Assembly: GCA_002007295.1 (NCBI GenBank)
Contig: LNZM01000149.1
Location: forward strand, 1 to 56,957
Length of the DNA stretch: 56,957 nucleotides
From: Candidatus Epulonipiscioides saccharophilum
GTDB lineage: Bacteria; Bacillota; Clostridia; Lachnospirales; Cellulosilyticaceae
Direction: 5' to 3'
Shown: piece by piece, positions 32,477 to 41,705 of the stretch
How the letters are laid out: each line of letters starts with the position of its first letter
Position numbering within the stretch: the stretch's first letter is position 1
Program-made: the position numbers and the translations under genes
The notes under the pieces: generated by a model
Told to the model about the DNA's origin: nothing
Database searches by the model: none
What the model saw: the letters and a program-made list of their open reading frames with translations, nothing else

Positions 32477-33403
32477 TTAAGTACGAGGATCAAGCAATCC
32501 ATATGATATATCGACTAATAAATTTATGCTCATATATATTATTGATATTATTAGTACATAACCTTGGATGAGTGCATAATCATATCCGATTATCGCATCG
32601 ACAGCCATGCTTCCTATCCCCGGATAAGAAAAAATCACTTCGATAACCGCTACGCCGGATAATAATGAACCTATAGAAATCCCTAATAATGTTATCATAG
32701 GTAACAATATATTCGGTATTATATCCTTTATTACTATATCTTTATATTTTATACCTCTGGATATAGCACCGAGAATATATTCTTTTTCTAGCTCATCTAA
32801 CACTACACTACGAATTTGTCGTATATATTTGGACGACATAGAAAATGCTAACGTGGCCGCTGGCAATATCATAGATTCTATATTCCTACCTGTGGATATT
32901 ATGGGCAACCACTTTAATTTTAATCCGATAAAATATAATAACAACGTTCCGACTAAAAAACCCGGCATGGATATCCCTAACGATGTATATATTCTTACTA
33001 TATAATCAGTGACCGTATTCACTTTCAATGCAGAAATAATACCCAAGGGCAATGCTATACACAACATCATTATGATGGCCATTAAAGATAACTGAAGCGT
33101 TTTAATTATCCTCGGCTGAATTATATCCATTACTGGCTGCTTCAATGCAAACGATGTTCCTAAATCTCCTTTTAAAACCGATTTGACCCAGTCTGTATAT
33201 TGAACTAAAAAGGGCTTATTATATCCTAACGCTTCTCTCGTTTGTTCTATCACTTCTTCACTAGGTATATTTCCGCTTGATATGTACATCGTTCTAACTG
33301 GATCGCCCGGCGCTAGATATATTAAACTAAACGTTATAAATGTTATTCCAAATAATGAAATAATGAGTTGTATTATCCGCCCCAAAATACCTTTCATATC
33401 CAT
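32477..33403 (-). CDS. ABC transporter permease, OppB/DppB/NikB-like
   Basis: 308 residues with six helices. The N-terminus LISLFGITFITFSLIYLAPGDPVR is the standard start of this class, and LGISMPGFLVGTLLLYFIG and the cytoplasmic loop ELEKEYILGAISRGIKYKDIVIKDIIPN match OppB/NikB. It is the first gene of the ABC operon. Nearby nickel-cofactor genes make a nickel or metallophore substrate possible, but residues that fix specificity are in the missing binding protein. GGGAGG precedes the ATG. Confidence 0.88.
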   Translation of the reverse strand: MDMKGILGRIIQLIISLFGITFITFSLIYLAPGDPVRTMYISSGNIPSEEVIEQTREALGYNKPFLVQYTDWVKSVLKGDLGTSFALKQPVMDIIQPRIIKTLQLSLMAIIMMLCIALPLGIISALKVNTVTDYIVRIYTSLGISMPGFLVGTLLLYFIGLKLKWLPIISTGRNIESMILPAATLAFSMSSKYIRQIRSVVLDELEKEYILGAISRGIKYKDIVIKDIIPNILLPMITLLGISIGSLLSGVAVIEVIFSYPGIGSMAVDAIIGYDYALIQGYVLIISIIYMSINLLVDISYGLLDPRT

Positions 33404-33545
33404 ATTTTACTCGCCTCCCTATTTTCTATTATACTAAACTTTTTACTATAAAATGCAAACAATTCGCAAATTCATATTTATAAAAAAATAGTCTGAGTTA
33501 AACTATATTTATTTTTATATTTTCGGTATTTATTGTATAAAATAA

Positions 33546-33574
33546 TTGACATTTTCAAGGAAATATTTTACAAT
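33546..33574 (+). promoter_or_regulatory. Sigma-A promoter of the GntP-type gene
   Basis: TTGACA (33546-33551), a 17-base spacer and TACAAT (33569-33574), 29 bases before the ATG at 33603, with GAAAGGA between. Confidence 0.7.
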
Positions 33575-33602
33575 TTAATTATTTATAGAAAGGATTTGTA
33601 AA

Positions 33603-34889
33603 ATGCCACTTACATTTATCTCACTAAGCACTTTAGGTGCTTTATTAGGTTTAACAGTTACCATAATACTAATCATACGAAAAGTAGAAGCCGCTTATGC
33701 TATGATGTGCGGTGCCTTAATTGGCGGATTACTCGGCGGCATGAATTTAGTTACTACAGTCGATAATATGATTTCCGGTGCACAAAGCATGATGCCAACA
33801 ATAATTAGAGTATTAACTTCAGGTGTATTAGCTGGAACTTTAATAAAATCTGGAGCCGCAAATCAAATAGCAGAAAAAATTATATCTTCTTTAGGTGAAA
33901 AACGATCCATCCTAGCTATTGCCTTATCCACTATGATTTTAACAGCCGTTGGAGTTTTTATCGACGTTGCTACGTTGACCGTAGCACCTATTGCAATTTC
34001 TGTCGGAAACAAACTTAAATATTCTAAATACGTCTTATTAATAGCGTTAATTGGCGGTGGAAAAGCTGGTAACATGTTCTCTCCAAATCCAAACTCTATT
34101 GTTATAGCTGAAAATTTTAATATCAGTCTTTCATCAGTTATGCTTGCTGGTATTATACCCGGTTTGGTCGGTCTTTTAGTTACTATATTACTTGCTACAT
34201 ATATACAAAAGAGATATGAATCTAAAAATCTTGAATTTCATGCAATCACGGAATCATCATCCGAAATAATGACGGCCGATTTACCTACAATTCTTAGTTC
34301 TATATCCGGTCCTTTGGTTGTTATTTTCTTACTTATGCTAAGACCTATAGCCGGAATAAATATAGATCCGCTTATAGCATTACCAACTGGTGGATTAGTT
34401 GGAATATTTGCTATGAAAAAGTCTCCACAAGTAAAAGAATATTTATCTTTTGGCTTAAAAAAAATGATGCCTGTTGGAATTTTATTAATTGGAACCGGAA
34501 CTATCGCTGGCGTGATAAAAGCATCTCAACTACAATATGATATAATTGCAATGATAGAAATCTTAAGTCTACCAGAATTTTTATTAGCTCCTATCGCAGG
34601 TATTTTGGCTAGCGCCGCTACAGCATCCACTTCGGCTGGATCAGCGTTAGCTTCATCCACGTTTGCATCTACAATAACTCAAGTAGTATCAGCACTTTCA
34701 GGCGCTGTTATGGTCCACACAGGTGCCAACGTAATGGATACTTTACCACATGGATCTTTCTTCCACATATCAGCTAATTCTGTAAATATGAATATTTCTT
34801 CTAGAATGAAACTACTGCCTGCTGATATTTTAATAGGTTTTTCTACTACATTAGCTGCTACTTTAATTTATGGATTACTCTTAGGTTAA
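33603..34889 (+). CDS. GntP-family permease (gluconate/organic acid:H+ symporter type)
   Basis: 428 residues, about 12 hydrophobic segments. GGKAGNMFSPNPNSIVIAEN (about 150-170) corresponds to the conserved GNxxxPNPxxxxxA motif of GntP/DsdX-type symporters, and SAATASTSAGSALASSTF plus HTGANVMDTLPHGSFFH match the second-half signature. The family takes up gluconate, glycerate, D-serine and related acids with protons. No kinase or dehydratase gene is adjacent to reveal the substrate. It has its own promoter and a shared terminator at 34911-34942. Confidence 0.85.
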   Translation: MPLTFISLSTLGALLGLTVTIILIIRKVEAAYAMMCGALIGGLLGGMNLVTTVDNMISGAQSMMPTIIRVLTSGVLAGTLIKSGAANQIAEKIISSLGEKRSILAIALSTMILTAVGVFIDVATLTVAPIAISVGNKLKYSKYVLLIALIGGGKAGNMFSPNPNSIVIAENFNISLSSVMLAGIIPGLVGLLVTILLATYIQKRYESKNLEFHAITESSSEIMTADLPTILSSISGPLVVIFLLMLRPIAGINIDPLIALPTGGLVGIFAMKKSPQVKEYLSFGLKKMMPVGILLIGTGTIAGVIKASQLQYDIIAMIEILSLPEFLLAPIAGILASAATASTSAGSALASSTFASTITQVVSALSGAVMVHTGANVMDTLPHGSFFHISANSVNMNISSRMKLLPADILIGFSTTLAATLIYGLLLG

Positions 34890-34910
34890 TCTAATTTATC
34901 TACTAAAAAA

Positions 34911-34950
34911 AGCCTTTCCATTATTTATCGCATGGAAAGGCTTTTATATT
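34911..34950. terminator. Bidirectional intrinsic terminator
   Basis: AGCCTTTCCAT (34911-34921) pairs perfectly with ATGGAAAGGCT (34932-34942), with A-run before and T-run after, between convergent genes. Confidence 0.9.
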
Positions 34951-35623
34951 ATAGAGTTGATAAATATGTTGCAATCAAATTATTTTCATACAACCATTTA
35001 GTAATAACACTGCTTTCAAACATTTCTGTAAACCATTCAGTGGCTGGATTAGTTATTATAAACGGTATCATTAGACAGAATATCCATACCCAAAATGCTC
35101 CTAGCATTAACCCTAATCCTAATCCGCCTAATCTATTTACCGATTTAATTAATGGCAACTGTGTTAATGTTGATAGGATAACTCTAAGTATATATAAGAA
35201 TAGCTTAATAATAATAAATGTTAGGAAAAATGCCAATGCATTTATTACAAAGTCACTTACTACTATTCCAATATATTCGGCCGAATTTAGTATACCTAAA
35301 CTTAACTGCATATTAACCTTATCAACCGTTTCTTCTAATAAACTAACCGACAACGTACCTACTGTTTCAAATAACTGCTGTGTCGCTACTTGCAGGCTAT
35401 CCGAAAGGTTTAATTCCGATACAAAGCTTGCTATGCCCGAAATCATATGTTCATCTATTGGTGTAGATTTTAGGATAACTGCCATAAATGGCCATAGTAG
35501 AAATGCTACGATTAAGGCTACAAAAATTGATGCAAACTCAAATACTGCTATCACAAATCCTTTTTTTTCATATATTAATCCTAACATCAAAATAAATAAT
35601 ACTACTATTATGTCTAAGATCAT
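34949..35623 (-). CDS. CvpA-family membrane protein
   Basis: 224 residues with four to five hydrophobic segments (about 2-14, 22-48, 110-140 and 155-190). The N-terminus ILDIIVVLFILMLGLIYEKKGFVIAVFEF matches the CvpA pattern of a first helix followed by a Gly/Arg-type turn and second helix. A conserved LPLIKSVNRLGGLGLGLMLG lies before the last helix. The family was named for colicin V production but its Firmicutes members have no established role. It starts 5 bases before the end of the DUF5711-like gene, so the two are coupled. Confidence 0.75.
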   Translation of the reverse strand: MILDIIVVLFILMLGLIYEKKGFVIAVFEFASIFVALIVAFLLWPFMAVILKSTPIDEHMISGIASFVSELNLSDSLQVATQQLFETVGTLSVSLLEETVDKVNMQLSLGILNSAEYIGIVVSDFVINALAFFLTFIIIKLFLYILRVILSTLTQLPLIKSVNRLGGLGLGLMLGAFWVWIFCLMIPFIITNPATEWFTEMFESSVITKWLYENNLIATYLSTL

Positions 35624-35627
35624 TTTT

Positions 35628-36770
35628 TTATATTCCCCCCTTTGATACTAATCTTACTATGCTTTTATCTGTTACTGCTATAGTCATATAATTATTTGTA
35701 AGCACTTTGTTTATATTTTGTTTGGATACAAATCTAAATGTCTCCTTTCCAATTCTATTATATCCTTTAAAGACTGATCCCGCACCGATTACTACTCCAG
35801 ACGCATTTGCATTTACGTAATTTATCGGAGCATCAAAATCCAACTGTACAATATATTCTTTTAAATTATTTAATAGAACTAGTTTATTTTTTGCATGTGT
35901 AGTCATTGCGGACGTTACTATTGGTATATATCCACCTAGCGATGTCATCTCATCTATAATTATTTTAAACAATACATTGTCTAATTTAAATTGGCGCAAT
36001 AATTGACCGTTAATGTCATAAAAGGTCACAAATTTATCTCCGATACTTGCAAATATATCTTCATTTATAAACTCTATATTATATATTAAATTATCTGGTT
36101 CCTTCTTTACATAAAACATTGGACTAGTTACAACTTCTTCTGGCTTATGAACGGATATTGCCCCTATTATCGACTGAACCTCTGAGCCATTTAAGTATAG
36201 AGAGCCTACTATTATATAATTGCCATTTGGTGATACAACAGCAGTCATAGGATAATCCCCATTGCTAGTAAAACTCCCACTATTAACGCCTAGATCTCTT
36301 CCTGTTTGACTATAAGCCGAAATGATGTGACCTCCATCTACTTTTTGTATTACGGCTACCTCTCCATTTGTGTTTATACTAAAGTTTACTATCTTATTTT
36401 TAAATATTAATTCGTATAACTTCCCCTTATTACTAAACACTAATATCTTATTTCCATTCGGTTCACTTACTGCAAAGTACGGATAACTCTTTCTTGTTTC
36501 TATCTCTTTAAAACTTAACGTGTTGGACCATATTTCAGCCCCATCTTTGTTAAATGCTCTTAGTCCATCCTTACTTATATATATAGCTTGATTTCCATTC
36601 AGAAGAATTTCTTCCATTTTTTCCGGATTAAATTCATATATCGTATTACCAAGTTCCAAAACTTTTTGGTTTACCGCTACTATCCCCAAAGCATTACCTA
36701 TTATAAATATAATCCCTATTAATGCACAAATAGTTAATATTAACGTTGTTTTCTTTGCGTCAGAGTTCAT
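35628..36770 (-). CDS. Membrane-anchored beta-propeller-like protein (DUF5711-like)
   Basis: 380 residues from the ATG at 36770, preceded by GTGGAGATAAG; an upstream in-frame ATG at 36815 lies inside the glgA terminator and has no ribosome site. One transmembrane helix (about 9-30) is followed by about 350 extracellular residues of repeated strands such as NGNKILVFSNKGKLYELIF and NGNYIIVGSLYLNGSEVQS, typical of a WD40/PQQ-like propeller. The arrangement with cvpA suggests DUF5711, a Clostridia family of unknown role; the assignment is by pattern, not search. Confidence 0.65.
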   Translation of the reverse strand: MNSDAKKTTLILTICALIGIIFIIGNALGIVAVNQKVLELGNTIYEFNPEKMEEILLNGNQAIYISKDGLRAFNKDGAEIWSNTLSFKEIETRKSYPYFAVSEPNGNKILVFSNKGKLYELIFKNKIVNFSINTNGEVAVIQKVDGGHIISAYSQTGRDLGVNSGSFTSNGDYPMTAVVSPNGNYIIVGSLYLNGSEVQSIIGAISVHKPEEVVTSPMFYVKKEPDNLIYNIEFINEDIFASIGDKFVTFYDINGQLLRQFKLDNVLFKIIIDEMTSLGGYIPIVTSAMTTHAKNKLVLLNNLKEYIVQLDFDAPINYVNANASGVVIGAGSVFKGYNRIGKETFRFVSKQNINKVLTNNYMTIAVTDKSIVRLVSKGGI

Positions 36771-36813
36771 ATTTTGCTTATCTCCACGATCTTTAAGTAA
36801 TTTTTTAGCATGC

Positions 36814-36851
36814 AAAAAAGATAAGTGCTATTATAACACTCATCTCTTTTT
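36814..36851 (-). terminator. Intrinsic terminator of glgA
   Basis: On the minus strand GATGAGTG (36844-36837) pairs with CACTTATC (36827-36820) and is followed by TTTTTT (36819-36814). Confidence 0.8.
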
Positions 36852-36855
36852 TTTG

Positions 36856-38322
36856 TTACATTAACATTTCATACATTTTGATATACTTTTTAGCAGACTC
36901 TTCCCAGCCAAAACTTTCTTTCATCGCATTTAATTGAATCTGTCTAAAATCACTTGGACGATTGTGATATAATTCATTTGCTTCTTCTATTTTTTTATAT
37001 AACCAATAACCTGCATAATCCACAAACTCGAAGCCTGTACCTTCTTTAGTTGTTTGATTATAATGAATTACCGTATCTTTTAATCCGCCTGTTTGCCTTA
37101 CTATCGGTACAGCTCCATATCTCATGGCCATCAATTGCCCTAATCCACATGGCTCAAAATAAGATGGCATCAAAAATACATCCGATGCTGCATATATCTT
37201 TTGGGCTAGACTCTCGTTAAAGTCTAAAAATATTACTGAACGATCTGGATATAAATATTTAAAGTGTCTAAACATATTTTCATATTCTTGCTCACCTGTG
37301 CCTAGTAATACAAATTGTACACCAAGTTCCATGATTTTATCCATTACCCATTGGCCAAATATAGTTTGTTTCATTATATCAAAACCTTTTTGGTCCGTTA
37401 ATCTAGAAATAATAGACACTAGCATAGAATTGTCTTCTTTTAATCCGAATTCTTTCTTAAACGCTTTCTTATTTTTTTCTTTTAAATCTAACGTTTTTAA
37501 ATCAAAATTATAATATAATGCCGGATCTGTCTTTGGATCATATCTCTGAGTGTCTATACCGTTTATTATTCCTGATGATTTCCAATATAGTTGATCTCTT
37601 AGTAAGCTATCCAAGCCGTAACCATACTGTGCTGTTTTTAACTCTTCCATGTATGTCGGACTTACCGTATTTATATGATCTGCATATAGTAATCCGGCTT
37701 TCATGAAACTGTAGCCACCGTTAAATTCTAATTTGTCTGAATTAGCATAACCATCATCTAGCTCCAAAAATTCTAATACTTCTCTACCAAAGATCCCTTG
37801 ATATTTTATATTATGAATAGTAAAAACACATTTAATATTATTGTACTTTTTATCCCAAAAATATTTGTCTTTTATAAGCAAGGATATCGGTCCTGTTTGC
37901 CAGTCATTGCAGTGAACTATATCCGGAACAAATCCTATACGACAAATCATCTCTGCTACAGCTTTTGAAAAAAAGGCAAATCTTTCGCAGTCATCACCAT
38001 ATCCGTATAATCCATCTCGGTCAAAGTATCGATCATTTTTTATAAAATATGTTGGTACATCAGTTGGTTTATACAATATATCAGCATACTGATGTCTCCA
38101 TCCTAGGGAAGTGTCATATCCAGCTACATGCTGTAGTTGATCTTCTGGCAATTTATTTTTTACAGTTCGATAATATGGCATAACAACTCTTACATCTACA
38201 CCTAATGTAATCAATTCTGCAGGAAGGGCACCAGCCACGTCAGCCAATCCTCCGGTTTTTGCAAACGGTACAACTTCACTTGAAACAAAAAGACATTTTA
38301 GTTGATTCTTCTTAGTAGTCAA
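36856..38322 (-). CDS. glgA: Glycogen synthase GlgA (ADP-glucose dependent)
   Basis: 488 residues from a TTG start at 38322, chosen because AAAGGAG lies eight bases upstream; the longer frame beginning at an ATG at 38355 would have the ribosome site inside the gene. It is a GT5 enzyme with the ADP-glucose motif VVPFAKTGGLADVAGALP at the N-terminus. The C-terminal GT-B domain has ISRLTDQKGFD, LLGTGEQEYE, MPSYFEPCGLGQLMAMRYGAVPI and RQTGGLKDTV. It extends glycogen from ADP-glucose. glgC, glgD, glgB and glgP are not in the window, which is unusual for Firmicutes, where they usually cluster. Confidence 0.93.
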   Translation of the reverse strand: MTTKKNQLKCLFVSSEVVPFAKTGGLADVAGALPAELITLGVDVRVVMPYYRTVKNKLPEDQLQHVAGYDTSLGWRHQYADILYKPTDVPTYFIKNDRYFDRDGLYGYGDDCERFAFFSKAVAEMICRIGFVPDIVHCNDWQTGPISLLIKDKYFWDKKYNNIKCVFTIHNIKYQGIFGREVLEFLELDDGYANSDKLEFNGGYSFMKAGLLYADHINTVSPTYMEELKTAQYGYGLDSLLRDQLYWKSSGIINGIDTQRYDPKTDPALYYNFDLKTLDLKEKNKKAFKKEFGLKEDNSMLVSIISRLTDQKGFDIMKQTIFGQWVMDKIMELGVQFVLLGTGEQEYENMFRHFKYLYPDRSVIFLDFNESLAQKIYAASDVFLMPSYFEPCGLGQLMAMRYGAVPIVRQTGGLKDTVIHYNQTTKEGTGFEFVDYAGYWLYKKIEEANELYHNRPSDFRQIQLNAMKESFGWEESAKKYIKMYEMLM

Positions 38323-38786
38323 AACATTCTCTCCTTTTGTTAATATCATCGTCAAGAAACTTCTTTCTCTTCAAATTATAGTTTACACGAAACTGAATGA
38401 TTTGTCCAACAAAAAGTCTTTATATTAAAATTATTTTTCTATTCTACTAATATCAAATTGGCTAAAAAGTATATTTGATATTAAACTCTAGATATAAAAT
38501 TGATTATATTTTGTACAAAAAAAAGCCTAGTCCCAAAATATCGAACTAAACTTGTTAAATTTCAAATTAATTTACAAGAATTTTCAGTTTTTGACCAACT
38601 CAAATATTCTCACTATCTTCTATTTATTTCTAAACTGCTCCATTTCAAAATCTTGAACTAAAGCTGTCAAATTCAAAATTAATATATAATAATTTTGAGT
38701 TTTTGACCAACCCAAATATTGTTACCATCTTCTATTTCTAAACCGCTCCATTCTAAAATTTCGAACTAGAGCTGTAAAATTGCAAA
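38323..38786 (-). repeat. Two to three decayed tandem copies of the 3' end of the LysM gene
   Basis: A unit of about 107 bp, homologous to the last 95 bp of the LysM gene and its downstream sequence, recurs at about 38673-38780 and 38566-38672, and a partial copy lies at 38526-38565. Shared words are GTTTTTGACCAAC, CTATTTCTAAACCGCTCCAT and CAAAAT-x-TCGAACTA. The nearer copy still encodes LEIEDGNNIWVGQKLKI, almost identical to the LysM C-terminus; the farther one has stops. The rest of the interval, 38323-38525, is AT-rich and shows no gene. Confidence 0.9.
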
Positions 38787-40349
38787 TTAATCTACAAAAA
38801 TTTTAAGTTTTTGACCAACCCAAATATTGTCACCATCTTCTATTTCTAAACCGCTCCATCCCAAAATGTCATGAACTCGACCTTCATGTCCAAAATACTT
38901 TTGACTAATCTTTCTCACTGTATCGCCTGGTTCTACTGTATAAATTTCAAATTCATCTGTACTTTGTACATCATCGGATTCGGCAGTTACAGTTTCTGGC
39001 TTGTCTACTTCATCAGCTATTGTTGTTGGAATTTGTTCATTATCATTATTTTTCTCCGGTATATTTAATGCTACATTATTCTGGTTGGCTGGAGTAGATC
39101 TATTTATTAAATCATCAATATTAGAAGTTTTATTAGTTGTTTCAGCCACAATTTCTTTTTCAGCAGATACTGGAATGATTGGTGTTTGATTATCTGCTAT
39201 ATTTAGGTTTTCTTCTATTTTATACTGAATCTCTGAGTTATCTATAGAACTTTCTACTTCTTGATTAAATACTGATTGACTTAATGGTGCTTCTTCATTT
39301 GTATATTTGGCAAAAACAACACCTAGCGCTAATAAAGCAAGGCAACCTGCTACTAAAGAAAAGTTGGATTTTTGTTTACTTTCATGGCTTTTTTTTCGTT
39401 TAGCCTCTGAATCTCTAAATTGATAAACAGCTTTATCCGGTACTTCTTCTATTTGATCTTCTTCGGTTAATAATGGATTGTCCATCATGTATTCTTGCAT
39501 AGCTGGATTTTGATCATAAAATAAATAATAGCCTGTTTGCTCTTTTAATGTTTCATCATCATATGCAAAAAAAGTTTCTACTCTATTTACTGAATCCACT
39601 AATAATAATAAAGAATATTTATCTCTAAAAAATTCACGATGGATTTTTATTTCTTTTGAACTCACCATGGTGCCATACCCTGGTTGCATATGTAACCAAC
39701 CTACGATACTAGCCCCCTGAAAATATTTCTCTTTCTCTCTATTTACCATTTTTAGGCCTTCTTCGCTAAGCCATAAATCATCAGCCGATAAATATTTTTG
39801 TGCTATTGGTATCATTCCTACTATTATTGTCTCTTTATTTTCCTCATATCTTTGTCCGATTAACACTGCAGATAATTCATGATGAGGACTAGTGGCTGCA
39901 TACTGATAAAGGTATGTATGTGCGTAATCCTCAATATAAACTATATGCTCTGTTTCTAAGTCTCCAACCGGTTTTAATGAATTCGAATCTCTTAAAAGTT
40001 TTGCATATAATTCCTGTGCATCAATAAATTTTTGACCTTTTGCCTTTTGTGCTCTAGATTGCTTAAAAAATTCTTGTTGTTCTATTTCTTCTTGCTCTTC
40101 ATATTCGGCCTGAGTATTTATTTCCTGAACATATTCTATTTGTTCTTCTTGTATATACTCTTCTTGATACTCTTGTTGATATTCTTCTTGTTGATATTCT
40201 TCTTGTTGATATTCTTCTTGTTGATACTCTTCTTGTTGATACTCAGTTTCATATTTTTGAACATATTCTGGTTCATTTCTTTGAATTCTATTACCTTGTG
40301 ATTCTCTATCTCTATTTGATAATTTTGGTTCGTATATTATTTTACCCAT
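38787..40349 (-). CDS. Transmembrane protein with MPN/JAB-like domain and C-terminal LysM
   Basis: 520 residues. The N-terminus has an unstable glutamine/glutamate-rich tandem repeat (QQEEY about five times, residues 38-57). Residues about 130-290 look like an MPN/JAB fold: ELSAVLIGQRYEENKETIIVGMIPIA, then GWLHMQPGYGTMVSSKEI. The metalloprotease motif needs H-x-H...S...D; here it is H-x-Q and the Asp is Glu, so it is probably inactive. One transmembrane helix (about 338-357) precedes an acidic linker and a LysM domain (about 472-519, YTVEPGDTVRKISQKYFG). The topology places the MPN-like domain inside and LysM outside, an uncommon combination. AAAGGAGA precedes the ATG. Confidence 0.7.
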   Translation of the reverse strand: MGKIIYEPKLSNRDRESQGNRIQRNEPEYVQKYETEYQQEEYQQEEYQQEEYQQEEYQQEYQEEYIQEEQIEYVQEINTQAEYEEQEEIEQQEFFKQSRAQKAKGQKFIDAQELYAKLLRDSNSLKPVGDLETEHIVYIEDYAHTYLYQYAATSPHHELSAVLIGQRYEENKETIIVGMIPIAQKYLSADDLWLSEEGLKMVNREKEKYFQGASIVGWLHMQPGYGTMVSSKEIKIHREFFRDKYSLLLLVDSVNRVETFFAYDDETLKEQTGYYLFYDQNPAMQEYMMDNPLLTEEDQIEEVPDKAVYQFRDSEAKRKKSHESKQKSNFSLVAGCLALLALGVVFAKYTNEEAPLSQSVFNQEVESSIDNSEIQYKIEENLNIADNQTPIIPVSAEKEIVAETTNKTSNIDDLINRSTPANQNNVALNIPEKNNDNEQIPTTIADEVDKPETVTAESDDVQSTDEFEIYTVEPGDTVRKISQKYFGHEGRVHDILGWSGLEIEDGDNIWVGQKLKIFVD

Positions 40350-40903
40350 TATGAAGTTCTCCTTTGTTGTTTTAATTTTTTATAATCGACATGACATTTA
40401 TAATATAATTAGGATTAGGATAATTCTATAATTGTCTGTATATGTAATATACCATTAATCAACGTGTTCCTTTAGCACTTTTTGTCGAGTACCTAAATTT
40501 TTTTATCTACATTTTTTTACAAAATACCATCTTATGTGATATTATTCCACTTTAAATGTAGAAATTTGAAAAAGACATATTTTTTTATTAGTATTTCCTT
40601 TATTTATTTTTTATTTTTTCTATATTTGTGTTGACTATGTCTTTAAGTATATATTATACTAATTACAGCAAAAATTCGCAAAGGAAACTAATTTATTTAA
40701 TTTATCTATATTTTTCCTATTTTGTTTGCCAACTATATATATAGTAAAAATTTACAAAATAAACTTGTATTTATTATAATATTTCGGTTTCTTCTTTAAA
40801 ATATATTATACTATAAATTTGAAAAATACGTCTACCCCCTTATATTATTCCAAATTATTGTCAAGTATATATATATGAGTTGCAATTAAAATAGTAAGGG
40901 AAG
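40350..40903. other. Long divergent AT-rich promoter region
   Basis: 554 bases between the LysM gene (minus) and yyaC (plus), without a plausible gene. TTGACT (40631-40636) with TATACT at 40655-40660 is a promoter-like pair 18 bases apart, facing yyaC. Several similar phrases (ATATATTATACTA, ATTTACAAAATAAAC, ATTCGCAAAGGAAAC) suggest more than one promoter or repeats in decay. I see no operator or riboswitch. Confidence 0.5.
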
Positions 40904-41575
40904 GTGGTGTTCATTATAAGTGCCATAGAGCCAGTAAAAACAGATTCAGATTATATTAATATAAATGATCCACACCATTTCCGTGACTTTTGCCAACTAT
41001 TATATAAATATTTAAACTTATACCTTCCTCTTTACAATAATGAACTTGTTCTTTTATGCATAGGAACAGATCGTGCAACCGGAGATAGTCTTGGACCATT
41101 AGTGGGTTATAAATTAAAAGATATAACTGAAAATAATATTCATGTTTTTGGAACACTAGACCACCCTGTACACGCAAAAAATTTAGTACAGACTCTATCA
41201 TATGTAAAGCTTTTACATCCAAATGCTCTCATTATCTCTATTGATGCATGTCTTGGTGCATTAGAAAAAGTGGATAGTGTTTCAATTGGCACAGGACCTA
41301 TAAGACCTGGTGCTGGTTTAAAAAAAGATCTACCGGCTGTTGGAGATCTGCATATCATAGGCATTGTAAATGTTAGTACATCTATGAACATGGCTGTATT
41401 GCAAAATACTAGGCTGTCATTAGTTATGAATATGGCAGAATTAATTTCTTCAGGACTAAGGCATTGTATAAGTTTATATAACTACCAAGTTGGTATAAAA
41501 AAAAAAAACATGATCTTGAGCCACCTAATTAAAGTAGTACAGCAAAGTCGGATACGGAACATCTTTATTAAATAA
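40904..41575 (+). CDS. yyaC: YyaC-type spore protease (DUF1256)
   Basis: 223 residues with a GTG start (40904, a second GTG at 40907) behind AAGGGAAG. The family motifs are LLCIGTDRATGDSLGPLVGY, GTLDHPVHAKNL, LIISIDACLG and the glycine-rich GTGPIRPGAGLKKDLPAVGDLHI. YyaC is a GPR-related endopeptidase-like protein expressed during sporulation in Bacillus. This is the clearest sign that the organism makes spores. The neighbour on the opposite strand is a SpoVB-like flippase, whose end is convergent. Confidence 0.9.
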   Translation: MVFIISAIEPVKTDSDYININDPHHFRDFCQLLYKYLNLYLPLYNNELVLLCIGTDRATGDSLGPLVGYKLKDITENNIHVFGTLDHPVHAKNLVQTLSYVKLLHPNALIISIDACLGALEKVDSVSIGTGPIRPGAGLKKDLPAVGDLHIIGIVNVSTSMNMAVLQNTRLSLVMNMAELISSGLRHCISLYNYQVGIKKKNMILSHLIKVVQQSRIRNIFIK

Positions 41576-41640
41576 ATGGACGAAATCACATTAATTATTA
41601 ATCAATGTTGTCGGTAGTCCATTTGAAATTTTTATTCTTT
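41575..41640 (+). terminator. Possible terminator after yyaC
   Basis: AAATGGAC (41575-41582) and GTCCATTT (41617-41624) enclose a smaller ACATT...AATGT stem, followed by a T-rich tract. Confidence 0.4.
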
Positions 41641-41648
41641 TATTTTAT

Positions 41649-41705
41649 TTTCGCAAATTGATTTCATTTTCGTAAACTAATTTCCTTTTCGTAAACTAAG
41701 TTCTT
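41649..41705 (-). repeat. Three-copy 19-bp tandem repeat at the end of the flippase gene
   Basis: GTTTACGAAAAGGAAATTA-type units lie at about 41687-41705 (coding), 41668-41686 (contains the stop codon) and 41649-41667 (non-coding). Confidence 0.7.

Noticed and set aside
34932-35645. 237-codon frame antisense to cvpA
   Set aside because: It starts in the terminator hairpin, has no ribosome site and mirrors a clear CvpA protein.
40032-40301. Plus-strand hydrophobic 89-codon frame opposite the LysM gene
   Set aside because: It is the antisense reading of the QQEEY repeat; leucine and phenylalanine come from the repeat's complement.
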